Below the pieces are notes generated by a model that saw only the letters and a list, made by a program, of their open reading frames with translations, did not search any database and had not been told where the DNA came from. A DNA stretch of 64,000 nt, taken from the NCBI GenBank assembly GCA_902610975.1, contig CACLXL010000002.1:1-64000 (forward strand). Reading direction: 5' to 3'. Positions 11,350 through 21,968 of the stretch are shown here, one piece after another. Position 1 is the first letter of the stretch, and each line of letters starts with the position of its first letter. Made by a program: the position numbers and the translations under genes. This DNA is from an uncultured Pelagibacteraceae bacterium. Lineage in GTDB: Bacteria > Pseudomonadota > Alphaproteobacteria > Pelagibacterales > Pelagibacteraceae.

Positions 11350-11634
11350 TTATTTTTTAACTTCTTCTTTTTTAAGCAGACTTGTAATTGTTGATCTTAT
11401 GATTTGGACTTTAGTACCTTCTCCAATTATAACCTCAATTCTATCATCTTCCATTACTCTATCAACTATTCCTATTATTCCCCCAGAAGTAATTACTTCG
11501 TCGCCTCTCTTCAAAGACTCAACCATAGCTTTATGGTCTTTCACTCTTTTTTGCTGTGGTCTGATCAAAAAAAAGTAAAAAATTACAAATATTAGAATTA
11601 AAGGTATAAATTGTGCAATTCCTTGTCCGCTCAT
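11350..11634 (-). CDS. yajC: preprotein translocase subunit YajC
   Basis: FYFFLIRPQQKRVKDHKAM, GDEVITSGGIIG; upstream of secD. Confidence 0.95.
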   Translation of the reverse strand: MSGQGIAQFIPLILIFVIFYFFLIRPQQKRVKDHKAMVESLKRGDEVITSGGIIGIVDRVMEDDRIEVIIGEGTKVQIIRSTITSLLKKEEVKK

Positions 11635-11681
11635 GATGAGACAAATATAATAAAAGTATTAAATTAACAAGTTAAATTTAG

Positions 11682-12929
11682 TCAAATTTTATCTAAATTA
11701 TTCATATATTTTTTTAAAACTTTCGGTATTGTAACCGAACCATCCTCATTTTGATTATTCTCTAATAAAGCAATTATAAGTCTTCCAACTGCTAATCCCG
11801 AGCCATTTAATGTGCCGACAAAATCACTGCCATTTTCAGTTTTAAATTTGGCCCCCATTCTCCTAGCTTGGAAAGAGCCACAAGATGAACAACTTGAAAT
11901 CTCTCGATATTTTTTTTCAGAAGGTATCCAAGCCTCGATATCAAAGGTTTTTTCTGCGCTAAATCCCATATCACCAGTAGATAGTAATACTACTTGATAG
12001 GGTATTTCTAAATTATCTAATACTTGTTTTGCGCAATTTAACATACGCTCTAACTCAATATTGCAATCTTTAGGATCTACTATGCTAACTAATTCAACTT
12101 TATAAAATTGATGCTGCCTAATCATACCTTTTGTATCTTTACCATAACTGCCGGCTTCTTTGCGAAAACACGGAGTTGAAGCAACATATCTATGAGGTAA
12201 ATCTTCTTTATTAACTAGGCTTTTTCTAACTAAATTGGTTAGAACAACTTCAGCTGTTGGGATAAGAAATTTTCTCTGATCTGAGTTTTCATATTTAATT
12301 TCAAATTGATCCGACTCAAATTTTGGTAGCTGGCCAGTTCCAAACATAACATCTTCATTAATAATTAAAGGAGGTGAGATTTCATCATATTTAAATTCAT
12401 TAGTGTGTAAATCAAGCATATAATTAATCAAAGCTCTTTCTAATAAAGCTATTTTATTTTTCAGAATAACAAATCTTGATCCAGATAATTTTGAAGCAAG
12501 ATCAAAGTCAATTTCATTGGACTTCGATCCAAGTTCCGTATGAGATTTGATTTTAAAAGAGAATTCTTTAATTTTTCCAAATTTTTTGATTAATTTATTG
12601 GATTTTTGATCTTTTCCAATTGGTACATCGTTTTGAGCTAGGTTTGGTAATATAAATAACAAATCATTAAGTTTTTTTTGTGAAATTGACTGTCTTTTTG
12701 AAATTTCAGATATTTTTTCAGAAATCTTTTTTGACTTTTCAAAATTAGATTTTTCTTTTGATTTTGATAGAATGCCTTTTTCTTGTTCTAATTTCTCTTT
12801 TTCACTTATTAACTTTCTGTTTTCATTATCCAAGATTTCAAAGTTATTTATATCAAAATCAAAATTTCTGTCTGATAATTTTTTTTTGTAATCTTTTAAT
12901 TTTTTTCTTAACTCTTTAATATTATGCAT
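11682..12929 (-). CDS. serS: seryl-tRNA synthetase
   Basis: Class II motifs TPCFRKEAGSYGKDTKGMIRQHQF, SSCSSCGSFQARRM; coiled-coil N-terminus. Confidence 0.97.
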   Translation of the reverse strand: MHNIKELRKKLKDYKKKLSDRNFDFDINNFEILDNENRKLISEKEKLEQEKGILSKSKEKSNFEKSKKISEKISEISKRQSISQKKLNDLLFILPNLAQNDVPIGKDQKSNKLIKKFGKIKEFSFKIKSHTELGSKSNEIDFDLASKLSGSRFVILKNKIALLERALINYMLDLHTNEFKYDEISPPLIINEDVMFGTGQLPKFESDQFEIKYENSDQRKFLIPTAEVVLTNLVRKSLVNKEDLPHRYVASTPCFRKEAGSYGKDTKGMIRQHQFYKVELVSIVDPKDCNIELERMLNCAKQVLDNLEIPYQVVLLSTGDMGFSAEKTFDIEAWIPSEKKYREISSCSSCGSFQARRMGAKFKTENGSDFVGTLNGSGLAVGRLIIALLENNQNEDGSVTIPKVLKKYMNNLDKI

Positions 12930-13686
12930 TTTCTATTTCTTGTTCTCCTTTCTTTTCGGTAAATTTTACAGTCAATATAGATAGTTCATAAAGAAATAAC
13001 AAAGGTATTGCTAATCCAATCTGAGTTATTGGATCCGGAGGAGTTAAAATTGCTGCTATGGCAAAAATTATAACAATAACATATCTTCTTCTGGTTTTGA
13101 GATAATTTGAATTTACAACACCAATCCTAGCTAATAAATTTAGTAATACTGGCAATTGAAAACTTATACCAAAAGCAAATATTAATCTCATTATTAAGGA
13201 AAGGTATTCATTTACTTTAGCTTCAAGTTGAATAGGTAGGTTGGAACTTGAACCTAATGTTTCAAATGATAGAAAAAACTTTATCGCCAAAGGCATAACT
13301 AAATAATAAACTAATAGACCGCCTAACAAAAAAAGAATTGGTGTTGATACTAAATAAGGTAGTATTGCTTTTTTTTCATTTTTATATAAACCTGGCGCAA
13401 TAAATTTATAAATTTGAATTAATAAAACCGGGCTGCCTAAAAAAATTGCAGCAAAAAAAGCAACTTTAATATAAGTAATAAAAGTTTCATGAAGTGCTGT
13501 AAATATAAGACGTCTTGATGTTTCATCATCTTTTACAGCATTTGCGTATGGTTCAACCAAAAAATTATAAATTTGCTCTGCAAAAAAATAAGAAATTATA
13601 AAAACTATGAAAATAAATATTAATGAATTGAGAAGTCTTGAACGCAGTTCAATAAAATGACTTGCAAATGAATTATTTTCAGCCAT
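12922..13686 (-). CDS. tatC: Sec-independent translocase TatC
   Basis: HFIELRSRLLNSL start and multi-TM topology; adjacent to tatB/tatA. Confidence 0.96.
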   Translation of the reverse strand: MAENNSFASHFIELRSRLLNSLIFIFIVFIISYFFAEQIYNFLVEPYANAVKDDETSRRLIFTALHETFITYIKVAFFAAIFLGSPVLLIQIYKFIAPGLYKNEKKAILPYLVSTPILFLLGGLLVYYLVMPLAIKFFLSFETLGSSSNLPIQLEAKVNEYLSLIMRLIFAFGISFQLPVLLNLLARIGVVNSNYLKTRRRYVIVIIFAIAAILTPPDPITQIGLAIPLLFLYELSILTVKFTEKKGEQEIENA

Positions 13687-13915
13687 TTTTATCTAAATCT
13701 TCTTTGATATTATTATTTTTGTTCACGATTTTTTCGTCTAAATCAACATCTTTTGTTACAGATGAAACCTCTCTTTGAAAACTACTTAATGTATTTTTAA
13801 ATTTTCCTATATAAGAACCAATTTTTTTTAAAGCTATCGGAAATTCCTTTGGTCCTAATACTAAAATTGCAATTATTACTACTGATAAAATCTCTAACCA
13901 TCCAATTTGAGGCAT
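13679..13915 (-). CDS. tatB: Sec-independent translocase TatB
   Basis: IGWLEILSVVIIAILVLGPKEFPIALKKIG. Confidence 0.92.
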   Translation of the reverse strand: MPQIGWLEILSVVIIAILVLGPKEFPIALKKIGSYIGKFKNTLSSFQREVSSVTKDVDLDEKIVNKNNNIKEDLDKNG

Positions 13916-13920
13916 TTCGA

Positions 13921-14118
13921 TTATTTATTTTCAGTGTCAGAATTGTCTGACTTAGAGTTGTCTTCTTGATTGTTTGTTTGGGGATCATCAGACATACCTT
14001 TTTTAAAACTTTTTATTCCTTTGGCTACATCACCCATTAAACTTGATATTTTTCCCCTTCCAAAGAGTAAGACAACAAGAACTACAACTATTGCTATTTG
14101 CCAGAAACTAATTCCCAT
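13921..14118 (-). CDS. tatA: Sec-independent translocase TatA (start moved to MGISFWQ)
   Basis: [44 protein letters not shown] track start at 14136 adds MYIFRI. Confidence 0.92.
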   Translation of the reverse strand: MGISFWQIAIVVVLVVLLFGRGKISSLMGDVAKGIKSFKKGMSDDPQTNNQEDNSKSDNSDTENK

Positions 14119-14159
14119 AATTCTAAATATATACAATAAAAAGTGTCAAATAAATATAA

Positions 14160-14846
14160 TTATTTCTCGTCTTCAGGAGCTTTTTTAATAGCTTCATCTA
14201 TATCTTTGTAAATATTCTGGTTTTCAGACATAGACTGCTCTTTAAAGAATTTTCCAGTGCCAAAAATAGATTTATCTATTACTGATGTATCAATCAATCC
14301 TGCAGAGCCAAGCTCATCTATAGTAGGTAAATCAGATATTTTTTGAATATTGAAATGATTTAAAAAATTTTCAGTTGTAGCATATTGAATTGGTTTACCA
14401 GGTACATCTTTACGGCCGGCAGGTCTTACCCAATCTAATTCCAATAAAATTTCTAGTGTGTTTGAGGCAAAAGATACACCTCTAATTTCTTCGATTTCAG
14501 ATCTTGTAACAGGTTGATGATAGACTATAATTGCTAAAGTTTCTATTGTTGCTTTTGATAATTTTTTTTGAGTAGATTTTTGCAATGCCATTAATTTTGA
14601 TAAATCCTCAGCAGTTCTAAAAGACCATTTATTTTTGATGCAAACTAAGTTTATACCTCTTTTTTTGTAAATTATTTGCAAATCTTCCAATATTTTTTTC
14701 AAGTTAGAATTTATTTGTAATCTCTTCTCAATAGTCTCTAGATCTAATGGTTCAGATGCTGCAAAAAGTATCGCTTCAATCTGTCTTTCAATTTTTGAAG
14801 GGGACGAAGGAAAGTCAATGATATTATTTTTCTTTTTATTTTTCAT
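14160..14846 (-). CDS. scpB: segregation and condensation protein B
   Basis: IEAILFAASEPL, ETLAIIVYHQPVTRSEIEEIRGV. Confidence 0.95.
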   Translation of the reverse strand: MKNKKKNNIIDFPSSPSKIERQIEAILFAASEPLDLETIEKRLQINSNLKKILEDLQIIYKKRGINLVCIKNKWSFRTAEDLSKLMALQKSTQKKLSKATIETLAIIVYHQPVTRSEIEEIRGVSFASNTLEILLELDWVRPAGRKDVPGKPIQYATTENFLNHFNIQKISDLPTIDELGSAGLIDTSVIDKSIFGTGKFFKEQSMSENQNIYKDIDEAIKKAPEDEK

Positions 14847-15576
14847 TTGTTTTCTTTATCATTAATTTATCGAAAATTTTTTTTTGCGATAATGAAATAA
14901 TGCCCTCTTTTGTTAATTCAAGACTTGCTGCAAAAATTCCTGCAATTCCTGTCCTTTTCATTTTATTATCTAAATAAAATTTAGGTATTAAATCTTTTAA
15001 ATTTTTCCAATCTAAAATCTTGTCGAGATTATTTTTTATCTGCTTTATACCTTCCTCAGCAGTAAATACAGGAAGTTTAGGAATACTTATATTCTGAAAA
15101 GTTTTTTGCATTTGAATGCTAGAATAAGTTTTTAAAAGTTCGTAAAGAGAAACATCATAAATAGGTGTATTTATTGATCTTATTCCACCTTTCATTCCTC
15201 TGGTAAAAATATGAATACCAAGTCTTTTTTTTTTAAGCATTTGATCAGATAATATTCTTATTAACTCTAATTTTTTCAGTTGAAGCTTAAGTTTTTCTGC
15301 TACTTCTAATGCTTTAAAATCATCTTCATCATCTTCCGGTAATAACAATTTTGATTTTAAATATGCTAACCATGTTGCCATCAATAAAAATTCTGAAGCA
15401 GTTTCAAGGTTTAGGTTTTTATTATTTTTTATGAATTCTAAAAATTGATCAGCTAATTTTGTAATTGAAATCTCAGCCAAATCAACTTTTTGTGATTTTG
15501 CAAGATCCAAAAGAACTTCAAGTGGTCCATTGTAGTTTGGTATATCAATTGAAATTTGATCTGCTTTTGATTCCAT
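14836..15576 (-). CDS. scpA: segregation and condensation protein A
   Basis: YNGPLEVLLDLAKSQKVDLAEISI; adjacent scpB. Confidence 0.95.
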   Translation of the reverse strand: MESKADQISIDIPNYNGPLEVLLDLAKSQKVDLAEISITKLADQFLEFIKNNKNLNLETASEFLLMATWLAYLKSKLLLPEDDEDDFKALEVAEKLKLQLKKLELIRILSDQMLKKKRLGIHIFTRGMKGGIRSINTPIYDVSLYELLKTYSSIQMQKTFQNISIPKLPVFTAEEGIKQIKNNLDKILDWKNLKDLIPKFYLDNKMKRTGIAGIFAASLELTKEGIISLSQKKIFDKLMIKKTNEK

Positions 15577-15584
15577 AGGTAATT

Positions 15585-16529
15585 TTACCTTAAAAATTTA
15601 TAAAATTCTGATGTTTTTTTTGAAGTAAATTTATCAATATAAGGCAAGGATTTAATCAATTTAAAGTTGTCATTAGTATTGCCTGCACAATAAAGAACAA
15701 GGTTGCATCCAGCTTTTATTGATTTTTCAGCATTAGTTAGTAGATCGTACTTTAAAGCTTTCATTGAAATATCATCTGAAATTAAAATACCTTTAAATCC
15801 AATTTTTTTTCTAATTATTTTTTTAATTATATCTTTTGAGAAAGTGGCTACATTCCTCTTATCGATTTTACTATAAAGAATGTGTGCAGTCATAGCTAAC
15901 TTTGCTTTTGACTTCTTAAATGGATAAAAATCTTTCGTATTAAGTTTATTGAGACTTAGTGGAACTTTTGGCATTTTTTTATGACTGTCAGATTTTGCTG
16001 CCCCGTGCCCAGGTATATGTTTTATAATAGAGGCAATCTTATTTGAGTGTAGATTTTTTACTGTGAGTTCACCAAGTTTTCTAACAATTTTTTTATCGTT
16101 TGAAAAACTTCTGTTTCCTATAATTTTGTTTGTTTTTTTTCTTAATATATCAAGGACTGGAATAGTATTAATATTGATGCCAAGATCTTTTAATATTTTA
16201 CTCAAACTTCTTAAATACTCTTTTAATATTTTAAAACAGGCATTTTTATCGTTTTTAAATAAATTACCAAAAAAATTCGCGCTTATATTATGACTTATTA
16301 GATTTTCTAGTCTTGAAACACTTTGCCCCTCCTCATCAATTATAATTGGAAATTTTTTATTTTTAGTCAAGGACCTTATGTTAGAGGTGAGTTCTTTAAT
16401 TTGTTTTGGCGTGTTTAAATTTCTTCTAAACAAAATTATTCCCCACGGTTTTTCCTTTGAAAGAAGTATTTTCTCTCTTTTTGACAATTTCACACCTTTA
16501 ATACTTACTATAATTGCTTTACGTTTCAT
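15585..16529 (-). CDS. nagZ: beta-N-acetylhexosaminidase (GH3 family)
   Basis: WGIILFRRN, IDEEGQSVSRL, KHIPGHGAAKSDSH, ISDDISMKAL. Confidence 0.92.
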   Translation of the reverse strand: MKRKAIIVSIKGVKLSKREKILLSKEKPWGIILFRRNLNTPKQIKELTSNIRSLTKNKKFPIIIDEEGQSVSRLENLISHNISANFFGNLFKNDKNACFKILKEYLRSLSKILKDLGININTIPVLDILRKKTNKIIGNRSFSNDKKIVRKLGELTVKNLHSNKIASIIKHIPGHGAAKSDSHKKMPKVPLSLNKLNTKDFYPFKKSKAKLAMTAHILYSKIDKRNVATFSKDIIKKIIRKKIGFKGILISDDISMKALKYDLLTNAEKSIKAGCNLVLYCAGNTNDNFKLIKSLPYIDKFTSKKTSEFYKFLR

Positions 16530-16530
16530 A

Positions 16531-16791
16531 TTATTTTTTTAGTAAATCCCAAAAATTTCTTTTCTTATCTTCGTTTATTTCTCCATCTAAAGAATTATTA
16601 AATTCTATAATACTATTAGTATCATTTTCTAAAACTTTTAAATCGGTTATCTTTTCTTTTAAAATTTCCTCTATATTAGAACGGTTATAACTTTTTTTAT
16701 CAAGATTTTTATTAGAAAAATAATATTTTGAAATTGTTAAAATAAATAGAGCAACTAAAAATAGCATGAATAGGTTAATGATTTTATACAT
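16531..16791 (-). CDS. small membrane-anchored protein in the position usually held by a SPOR-domain protein
   Basis: 86-aa ORF, one N-terminal TM plus polar tail; tightly packed between argS and nagZ. Confidence 0.65.
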   Translation of the reverse strand: MYKIINLFMLFLVALFILTISKYYFSNKNLDKKSYNRSNIEEILKEKITDLKVLENDTNSIIEFNNSLDGEINEDKKRNFWDLLKK

Positions 16792-18515
16792 TACATTTTT
16801 TCAGGAAGTGACACCCCAAGTATATTCATTCCATTTTTAATTACAATTGCAACAAGATAGATATAGGCTAAAGAGTCTTCTTTTTTTATTTTTCCATCCT
16901 TTATTAATCTGAATTTACTATCCTCATTTCCTTTACTCCAATATGAGTGGAATAAAGTTGATAGTTCATATAGGTAAAAAGGTATTTTGTGAGGTTCAAG
17001 TTTATAAGCTGCAGACTCTATTATTTTTGGCCACTCAAAAACTTTTCTTAATATCTTTTCCTCGTACTCATTTGGTTGAAATATATTTATATCAACTGAA
17101 ATTTGATAATTAAAATCTATTTTAAGTGTTCTTAAAATTGAGTTTATCCTAGCATATGCATATTGAACATAAAAAACAGGATTATCTTTTGTTTTCTCTT
17201 TTACTTTTTCAAAATCAAAATCTAGCTCTACATCATTGCTTCTATTTAACATCATAAACCTTATTGAGTCTTTATTAACTTCATAAAGTAAATCTTGGAC
17301 AGAGATAAAATCACCTGCTCTTTTTGACATTTTAAAGGGTTTTCCATTCTTATAAAGTTTCACTAATTGACAAACTTTACAATTCAACTTCACTTTTTTA
17401 TCAGAAAGTGCTGATACTGCTGCGCTAATTCTTTTAATATAACCTGTGTGATCGGCTCCAAGAATATTTATCAAATTATCATATTTTCTATTAATTTTAT
17501 CAGAATGATAAGCAACATCATTTGCAAAGTAAGTCCATGATCCATCATCTTTTTTTAATGCTCTATCTGTATCATCTCCAAATTCTGTTGATTTAAATAT
17601 TAGTCTTTTCATCTTTTTCCAATTTTTTGACTTCTCACCTTTAGGAGGAGCTAAATAACCTTCTTCTACAAAATTTTTATTTTTTAATTGCTTTATTGTT
17701 TTATTTACCAAATCTTTCTTTATAAGCTGGGTTTCGGAGAAAAAATTATCATGCTGTATTCCAAGTCTTTTAAGATCATCTTTAATTAAAGTCATTGAGC
17801 CTTGCAAAGAAAGTTTTTTTAATTCATCGAAAGAATTATTTAGATTTTCAACATTAATATCTTTATTTTCTTTAATTATATTATTTGCAATTTCTTTTAT
17901 GTATACACCCGGGTATAAATTTTTTTTCAAAATGAATTTTTCTTTATATTTAATTTCTCTTATTCTCAAGTAAACTGACTCTACAAAATTCTTAATTTGG
18001 TTACCGTAATCGTTGATATAGTATTCTTTGATTACTTTATTTCCGTTAAATAATAATAAATTGGATAAAACATCACCAAAAACCGCCCCCCTACAATGAC
18101 CTACATGCATTGGCCCTGTTGGATTAGCTGAAACAAATTCTATATTATAAACTTTATTTGATTTTTTTGATCCATAATTGTTCTTATTTTTGAATATATC
18201 TTTAATGTTATCAATAAAACCATTTTTTGAAAGTTTTATGTTAAGAAAACCAGGTCCTGCTATATCAATTTTTTCGAAATGATTAATCTTTTTTAACAGT
18301 AAATCTTTTATATCCTCTGCTAAATTAATTGGATTAAGTTTATTTGTTTTTGCTAATACTAATGAAATATTTGAAGATAAATCGTAATTAAAATGATCAG
18401 GTGGAACTTCTAAATTTATATTATCTAGATTTTCTAAATTCGTTAGTTTTAAATTATCTTTGTTATCTAAAATAGTCTTATTAATTTTCGATAAATAATT
18501 TTCAAATATATTCAT
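16791..18515 (-). CDS. argS: arginyl-tRNA synthetase
   Basis: VSANPTGPMHVGHCRGAVFGD, ADHTGYIKR, MSKRAGDF. Confidence 0.97.
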   Translation of the reverse strand: MNIFENYLSKINKTILDNKDNLKLTNLENLDNINLEVPPDHFNYDLSSNISLVLAKTNKLNPINLAEDIKDLLLKKINHFEKIDIAGPGFLNIKLSKNGFIDNIKDIFKNKNNYGSKKSNKVYNIEFVSANPTGPMHVGHCRGAVFGDVLSNLLLFNGNKVIKEYYINDYGNQIKNFVESVYLRIREIKYKEKFILKKNLYPGVYIKEIANNIIKENKDINVENLNNSFDELKKLSLQGSMTLIKDDLKRLGIQHDNFFSETQLIKKDLVNKTIKQLKNKNFVEEGYLAPPKGEKSKNWKKMKRLIFKSTEFGDDTDRALKKDDGSWTYFANDVAYHSDKINRKYDNLINILGADHTGYIKRISAAVSALSDKKVKLNCKVCQLVKLYKNGKPFKMSKRAGDFISVQDLLYEVNKDSIRFMMLNRSNDVELDFDFEKVKEKTKDNPVFYVQYAYARINSILRTLKIDFNYQISVDINIFQPNEYEEKILRKVFEWPKIIESAAYKLEPHKIPFYLYELSTLFHSYWSKGNEDSKFRLIKDGKIKKEDSLAYIYLVAIVIKNGMNILGVSLPEKM

Positions 18516-19651
18516 TTTATCTTTTTATATAGATTTATTGCATATCTGTCAGTCATGCCAGCTATAAAATCACAAATTGATCTTGCAACATTTGTTTTAT
18601 CGTACTTACTCACATTTATATATTTTTCTGGTTTTTTTCTTATTGAATAAAATAATTTTCTTATAATTTCTTTTCCATCGTTCGTATTGGATTTTACTCT
18701 CCTATGATAGTACATATTTTTTCTTAAAAAACTTTTTATTTTTTTATCGAATTTTCTCATTTTGTGTGAAAAAGCTACTAAAGGGTATTTAGATTTAAAA
18801 ACATCCTTTAAATTTTTTATTTTATTTTTTTTAAGATTTTTTTGAGTGGTTATTATCAAGTCTTCGACCATTTCATTGATTATTTCTCTTACTATTTGTC
18901 TTATTACCAAATCTATTGAGTAATCTTTTAATTTTTTTTTATGCTTTCTAACAATTTTGTTGAGAATTGGAATATTTTCTAAATCATCAAGAAAAAATAA
19001 ATTAGATTTCAATCCATCTTCTAAATCATGACTGTTATATGCTATATCATCAGATATAGAGGCTACCTGCGCTTCAAGTGAAGGACTCTCATCAAAATTA
19101 ATCTTGTTTTTAAAATATTTTACTCCTAAAATTTTCTTGAACTTTTTTAAATTTTTTATTGGTCCATTATGTTTAATTAATCCATCTAAAGTTTCTAAAG
19201 TAAGGTTTAAACCTTTAAATTCATAATACCTGTTTTCTAAAAATAAAATCGTTCTTAAAGTTTGTATATTGTGATCAAATCCTCCAAATCTTTTCATACA
19301 ATCGTTAAGTGCCTCTTCACCTGCATGTCCAAAGGGTGTATGACCCAAATCATGGGCCAAACTAAGAGTTTCGCATAAATCTTCATTTAAATTAAAAAAT
19401 TTAGACAAGGTTCTAGCAATTTGAGCTACCTCTAAAGAGTGAGTAATTCTAGTTCTAAAATGATCTCCAGTAGTATTTACAAACACTTGTGTTTTATGTT
19501 TAAGTCTTCGAAAAGCCGTTGAGTGAATTATTCTATCTCTGTCTCTTTGAAAATCTGACCTTAAATGAGTTTTTTTTTCATTAAAAAACCTACCCTTTGA
19601 CTTCAATGGTACAGCTAATTTAGATAAAGTTTGAATTGAATTTTTTTGCAT
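18512..19651 (-). CDS. dgt: deoxyguanosinetriphosphate triphosphohydrolase-like HD protein
   Basis: FRRLKHKTQVF, RTRITHSLEVAQIAR, AHDLGHTPFGHAGE HD motif. Confidence 0.94.
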   Translation of the reverse strand: MQKNSIQTLSKLAVPLKSKGRFFNEKKTHLRSDFQRDRDRIIHSTAFRRLKHKTQVFVNTTGDHFRTRITHSLEVAQIARTLSKFFNLNEDLCETLSLAHDLGHTPFGHAGEEALNDCMKRFGGFDHNIQTLRTILFLENRYYEFKGLNLTLETLDGLIKHNGPIKNLKKFKKILGVKYFKNKINFDESPSLEAQVASISDDIAYNSHDLEDGLKSNLFFLDDLENIPILNKIVRKHKKKLKDYSIDLVIRQIVREIINEMVEDLIITTQKNLKKNKIKNLKDVFKSKYPLVAFSHKMRKFDKKIKSFLRKNMYYHRRVKSNTNDGKEIIRKLFYSIRKKPEKYINVSKYDKTNVARSICDFIAGMTDRYAINLYKKIK

Positions 19652-19682
19652 GCTTACTATATAGATTATATACTAGATAATT

Positions 19683-19997
19683 ATGGAAAAAAAATTAGAA
19701 TTTACTGATAGCGCAAAAAACCAGATAGAAAAAATCACTAAAAGTGAAGAAAAAAAATATTTTAGAATTTCTGTTCATGGGGGCGGGTGTTCTGGATTCA
19801 AATATAATTTCAGCTTTGATGATAAAATAGAAAAAGATGATATCTTATTTAACAAAACTCTAATAGATAAACAGTCGCTTGATATTATAGCTGGCTCAAC
19901 AGTAGATTTTAAAAAAGAAATGATTGGTGAATCTTTTTCTATAAATAATCCTAAGGCTTCAGCTTCATGTGGTTGTGGTCTTTCTTTTTCAGTTTAA
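19683..19997 (+). CDS. erpA: A-type iron-sulfur cluster carrier (ErpA/IscA family)
   Basis: RISVHGGGCSGFKYNFSFD, C-terminal CGCG. Confidence 0.93.
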   Translation: MEKKLEFTDSAKNQIEKITKSEEKKYFRISVHGGGCSGFKYNFSFDDKIEKDDILFNKTLIDKQSLDIIAGSTVDFKKEMIGESFSINNPKASASCGCGLSFSV

Positions 19998-20773
19998 TGA
20001 AAATAATTTCATGGAACGTGAATTCAGTTAGAGCAAGAATTACAAACATTTTAGATTATATCAAACAATCGAGTCCTGATATTTTATTACTTCAAGAAAT
20101 TAAAACACAAGATATTAGTTTCCCTTATGAAGAATTTAAAAATATTGGATATAATTCTTATGTTTTTGGTCAAAAAAGTTACAATGGAGTTGCTATTATA
20201 TCTAAACAAGAATTAGATAAAATTAGTAATAGCTTTATCAAAGATGATTTAAAACAATCTAGAATAATCACCGCTGAGTTAAAATTTAAAAAAAAAGAGA
20301 TAGAACTTATTAATATTTATGTTCCAAATGGAAATCCTGTAGATACAGAAAAATATAAATATAAAAAAGAGTGGTTAAAAAAATTTATATCAAGTATTAA
20401 AAAGAAAATTCAAAGAAACTCAAATCTGCTAATCGGCGGAGATTTTAATATCATTCCTGAAGAAATAGATGTTTATGATTTTAAAAGATATGAAAACGAT
20501 GCTTTAGGTAGATTGGAAATAAGAAAAAAATATAGAGAACTAATTAATCTAGGTTTTAAAGATGTTTATAGATTTAGAAATAAAACAAAACAAGAGTATA
20601 CATTTTGGGACTACTTTGCGGGTTCCTGGGAAAAAAATTATGGAATGAGAATAGATCATTTTTTACTTTCAAACAGTTTAATCGATAGTATCAAATCAAT
20701 TAATATTAATAAAAAACCAAGATCCAAAGCAAAACCATCTGATCACACACCGATTGAACTTGAAATTATTTAA
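19997..20773 (+). CDS. xthA: exodeoxyribonuclease III (start at MKIISWNVNSVRAR)
   Basis: SWNVNSVRARI, LLQEIKTQD, GGDFNIIPEEIDVYD, RIDHFLLS, SDHTPI; ATG overlaps the erpA stop (TAATG). Confidence 0.95.
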   Translation: MKIISWNVNSVRARITNILDYIKQSSPDILLLQEIKTQDISFPYEEFKNIGYNSYVFGQKSYNGVAIISKQELDKISNSFIKDDLKQSRIITAELKFKKKEIELINIYVPNGNPVDTEKYKYKKEWLKKFISSIKKKIQRNSNLLIGGDFNIIPEEIDVYDFKRYENDALGRLEIRKKYRELINLGFKDVYRFRNKTKQEYTFWDYFAGSWEKNYGMRIDHFLLSNSLIDSIKSININKKPRSKAKPSDHTPIELEII

Positions 20774-21968
20774 CTCTACCGTATATATCTTGATATCTAA
20801 CTATATCAGTTTCTTTTAAAATTGATCCTAATTGAGCTTCAATTATTTTTACCGGTATCTTATATGGGTTTTCTATTCTGTGAATAGATTTGACTGGTAT
20901 AAAAATAGTTTCATTAATTTTTAAAAAAAATTTTTTTCTGTTGAGAGTAATTTTTGGAGTTCCTTGAGTTACAACCCAATGTTCAGAACGATGAAAATGT
21001 TTTTGAAGACTTAGAACTCCTTTAGGTTTTACATAAAGTTCTTTAATTAAAAAATTTTTACCGTTGTACAAATTTGTATATCTACCCCAAGGTCTGTAAA
21101 AAATATTTTTCTTTTTTTGATATTTAGTCTTTAATTTATCATAGATTTTGCAAATTTCTTTCCAACTACCAAGATCAGACCAAGGTATATTTAATTTGAT
21201 AGCATTTATATCATTTGATTTTTCCAATATGGCGTAATCAAAAGAAATTGTCTTGCACTTTAAAAAATCATTTTTATTAAGATAATAAACATTATTTTTA
21301 AATTTTGATTTATTTACAGAATTTAAACAACAATTAAAGTTTCTGTTTTGATACATCTTGAAGTTATTAATTATTGATTTTTTTGTAAGAAAAAACATTC
21401 CTGAATTCCAATAAGCATTCATTTTAATGATTTTTTTTGCCTTTTCTAAATTTGGTTTTTCAATAAATTTTGAAACCTTATATTTATTGTTCACTCGTTT
21501 TGATAAAAAATAACCAAACTCAGATGAAGGGTTAGAAGGTTTAATTCCAAATATAAAGATATTTTTATCTGTAAGATATTTTTGGTGTTTTTTAATAGAT
21601 TTATTAAACAAGTTTACTTTCTCAATAAAATGATCTGATGTAAGAAAGATTAATGGTTGATTATCAGGTATTTCTTTTATTAAAGCCGAACTGAGTATAG
21701 CAGGAGCAGTATTTCTTTTTGCTGGTTCAAGAATAATTTTATATTTCTTAAAGCCTTTTAATCTTAAATGTTTTTTAATTTCGTTTATATATCTTTTATT
21801 AGTACTTATAATTGGATAATCGAATATAGAATTTTTTATCCTCTCTAGAGTTTTGCCAAATAATGTCCAATTTCCAAAATCAATAAACTGCTTTGGTTGA
21901 TGATGTTTTTTATCGGGCCAGAGTCTTGTGCCAGAACCGCCACATAAAATTACTGGACGTATTTTCAT
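20766..21968 (-). CDS. mannose-1-phosphate guanylyltransferase / mannose-6-phosphate isomerase type II
   Basis: VILCGGSGTRLWPDKKHHQPKQF, C-terminal cupin RPWGRYTNL..LQKHFHRSEHWVV. Confidence 0.92.
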   Translation of the reverse strand: MKIRPVILCGGSGTRLWPDKKHHQPKQFIDFGNWTLFGKTLERIKNSIFDYPIISTNKRYINEIKKHLRLKGFKKYKIILEPAKRNTAPAILSSALIKEIPDNQPLIFLTSDHFIEKVNLFNKSIKKHQKYLTDKNIFIFGIKPSNPSSEFGYFLSKRVNNKYKVSKFIEKPNLEKAKKIIKMNAYWNSGMFFLTKKSIINNFKMYQNRNFNCCLNSVNKSKFKNNVYYLNKNDFLKCKTISFDYAILEKSNDINAIKLNIPWSDLGSWKEICKIYDKLKTKYQKKKNIFYRPWGRYTNLYNGKNFLIKELYVKPKGVLSLQKHFHRSEHWVVTQGTPKITLNRKKFFLKINETIFIPVKSIHRIENPYKIPVKIIEAQLGSILKETDIVRYQDIYGRVK

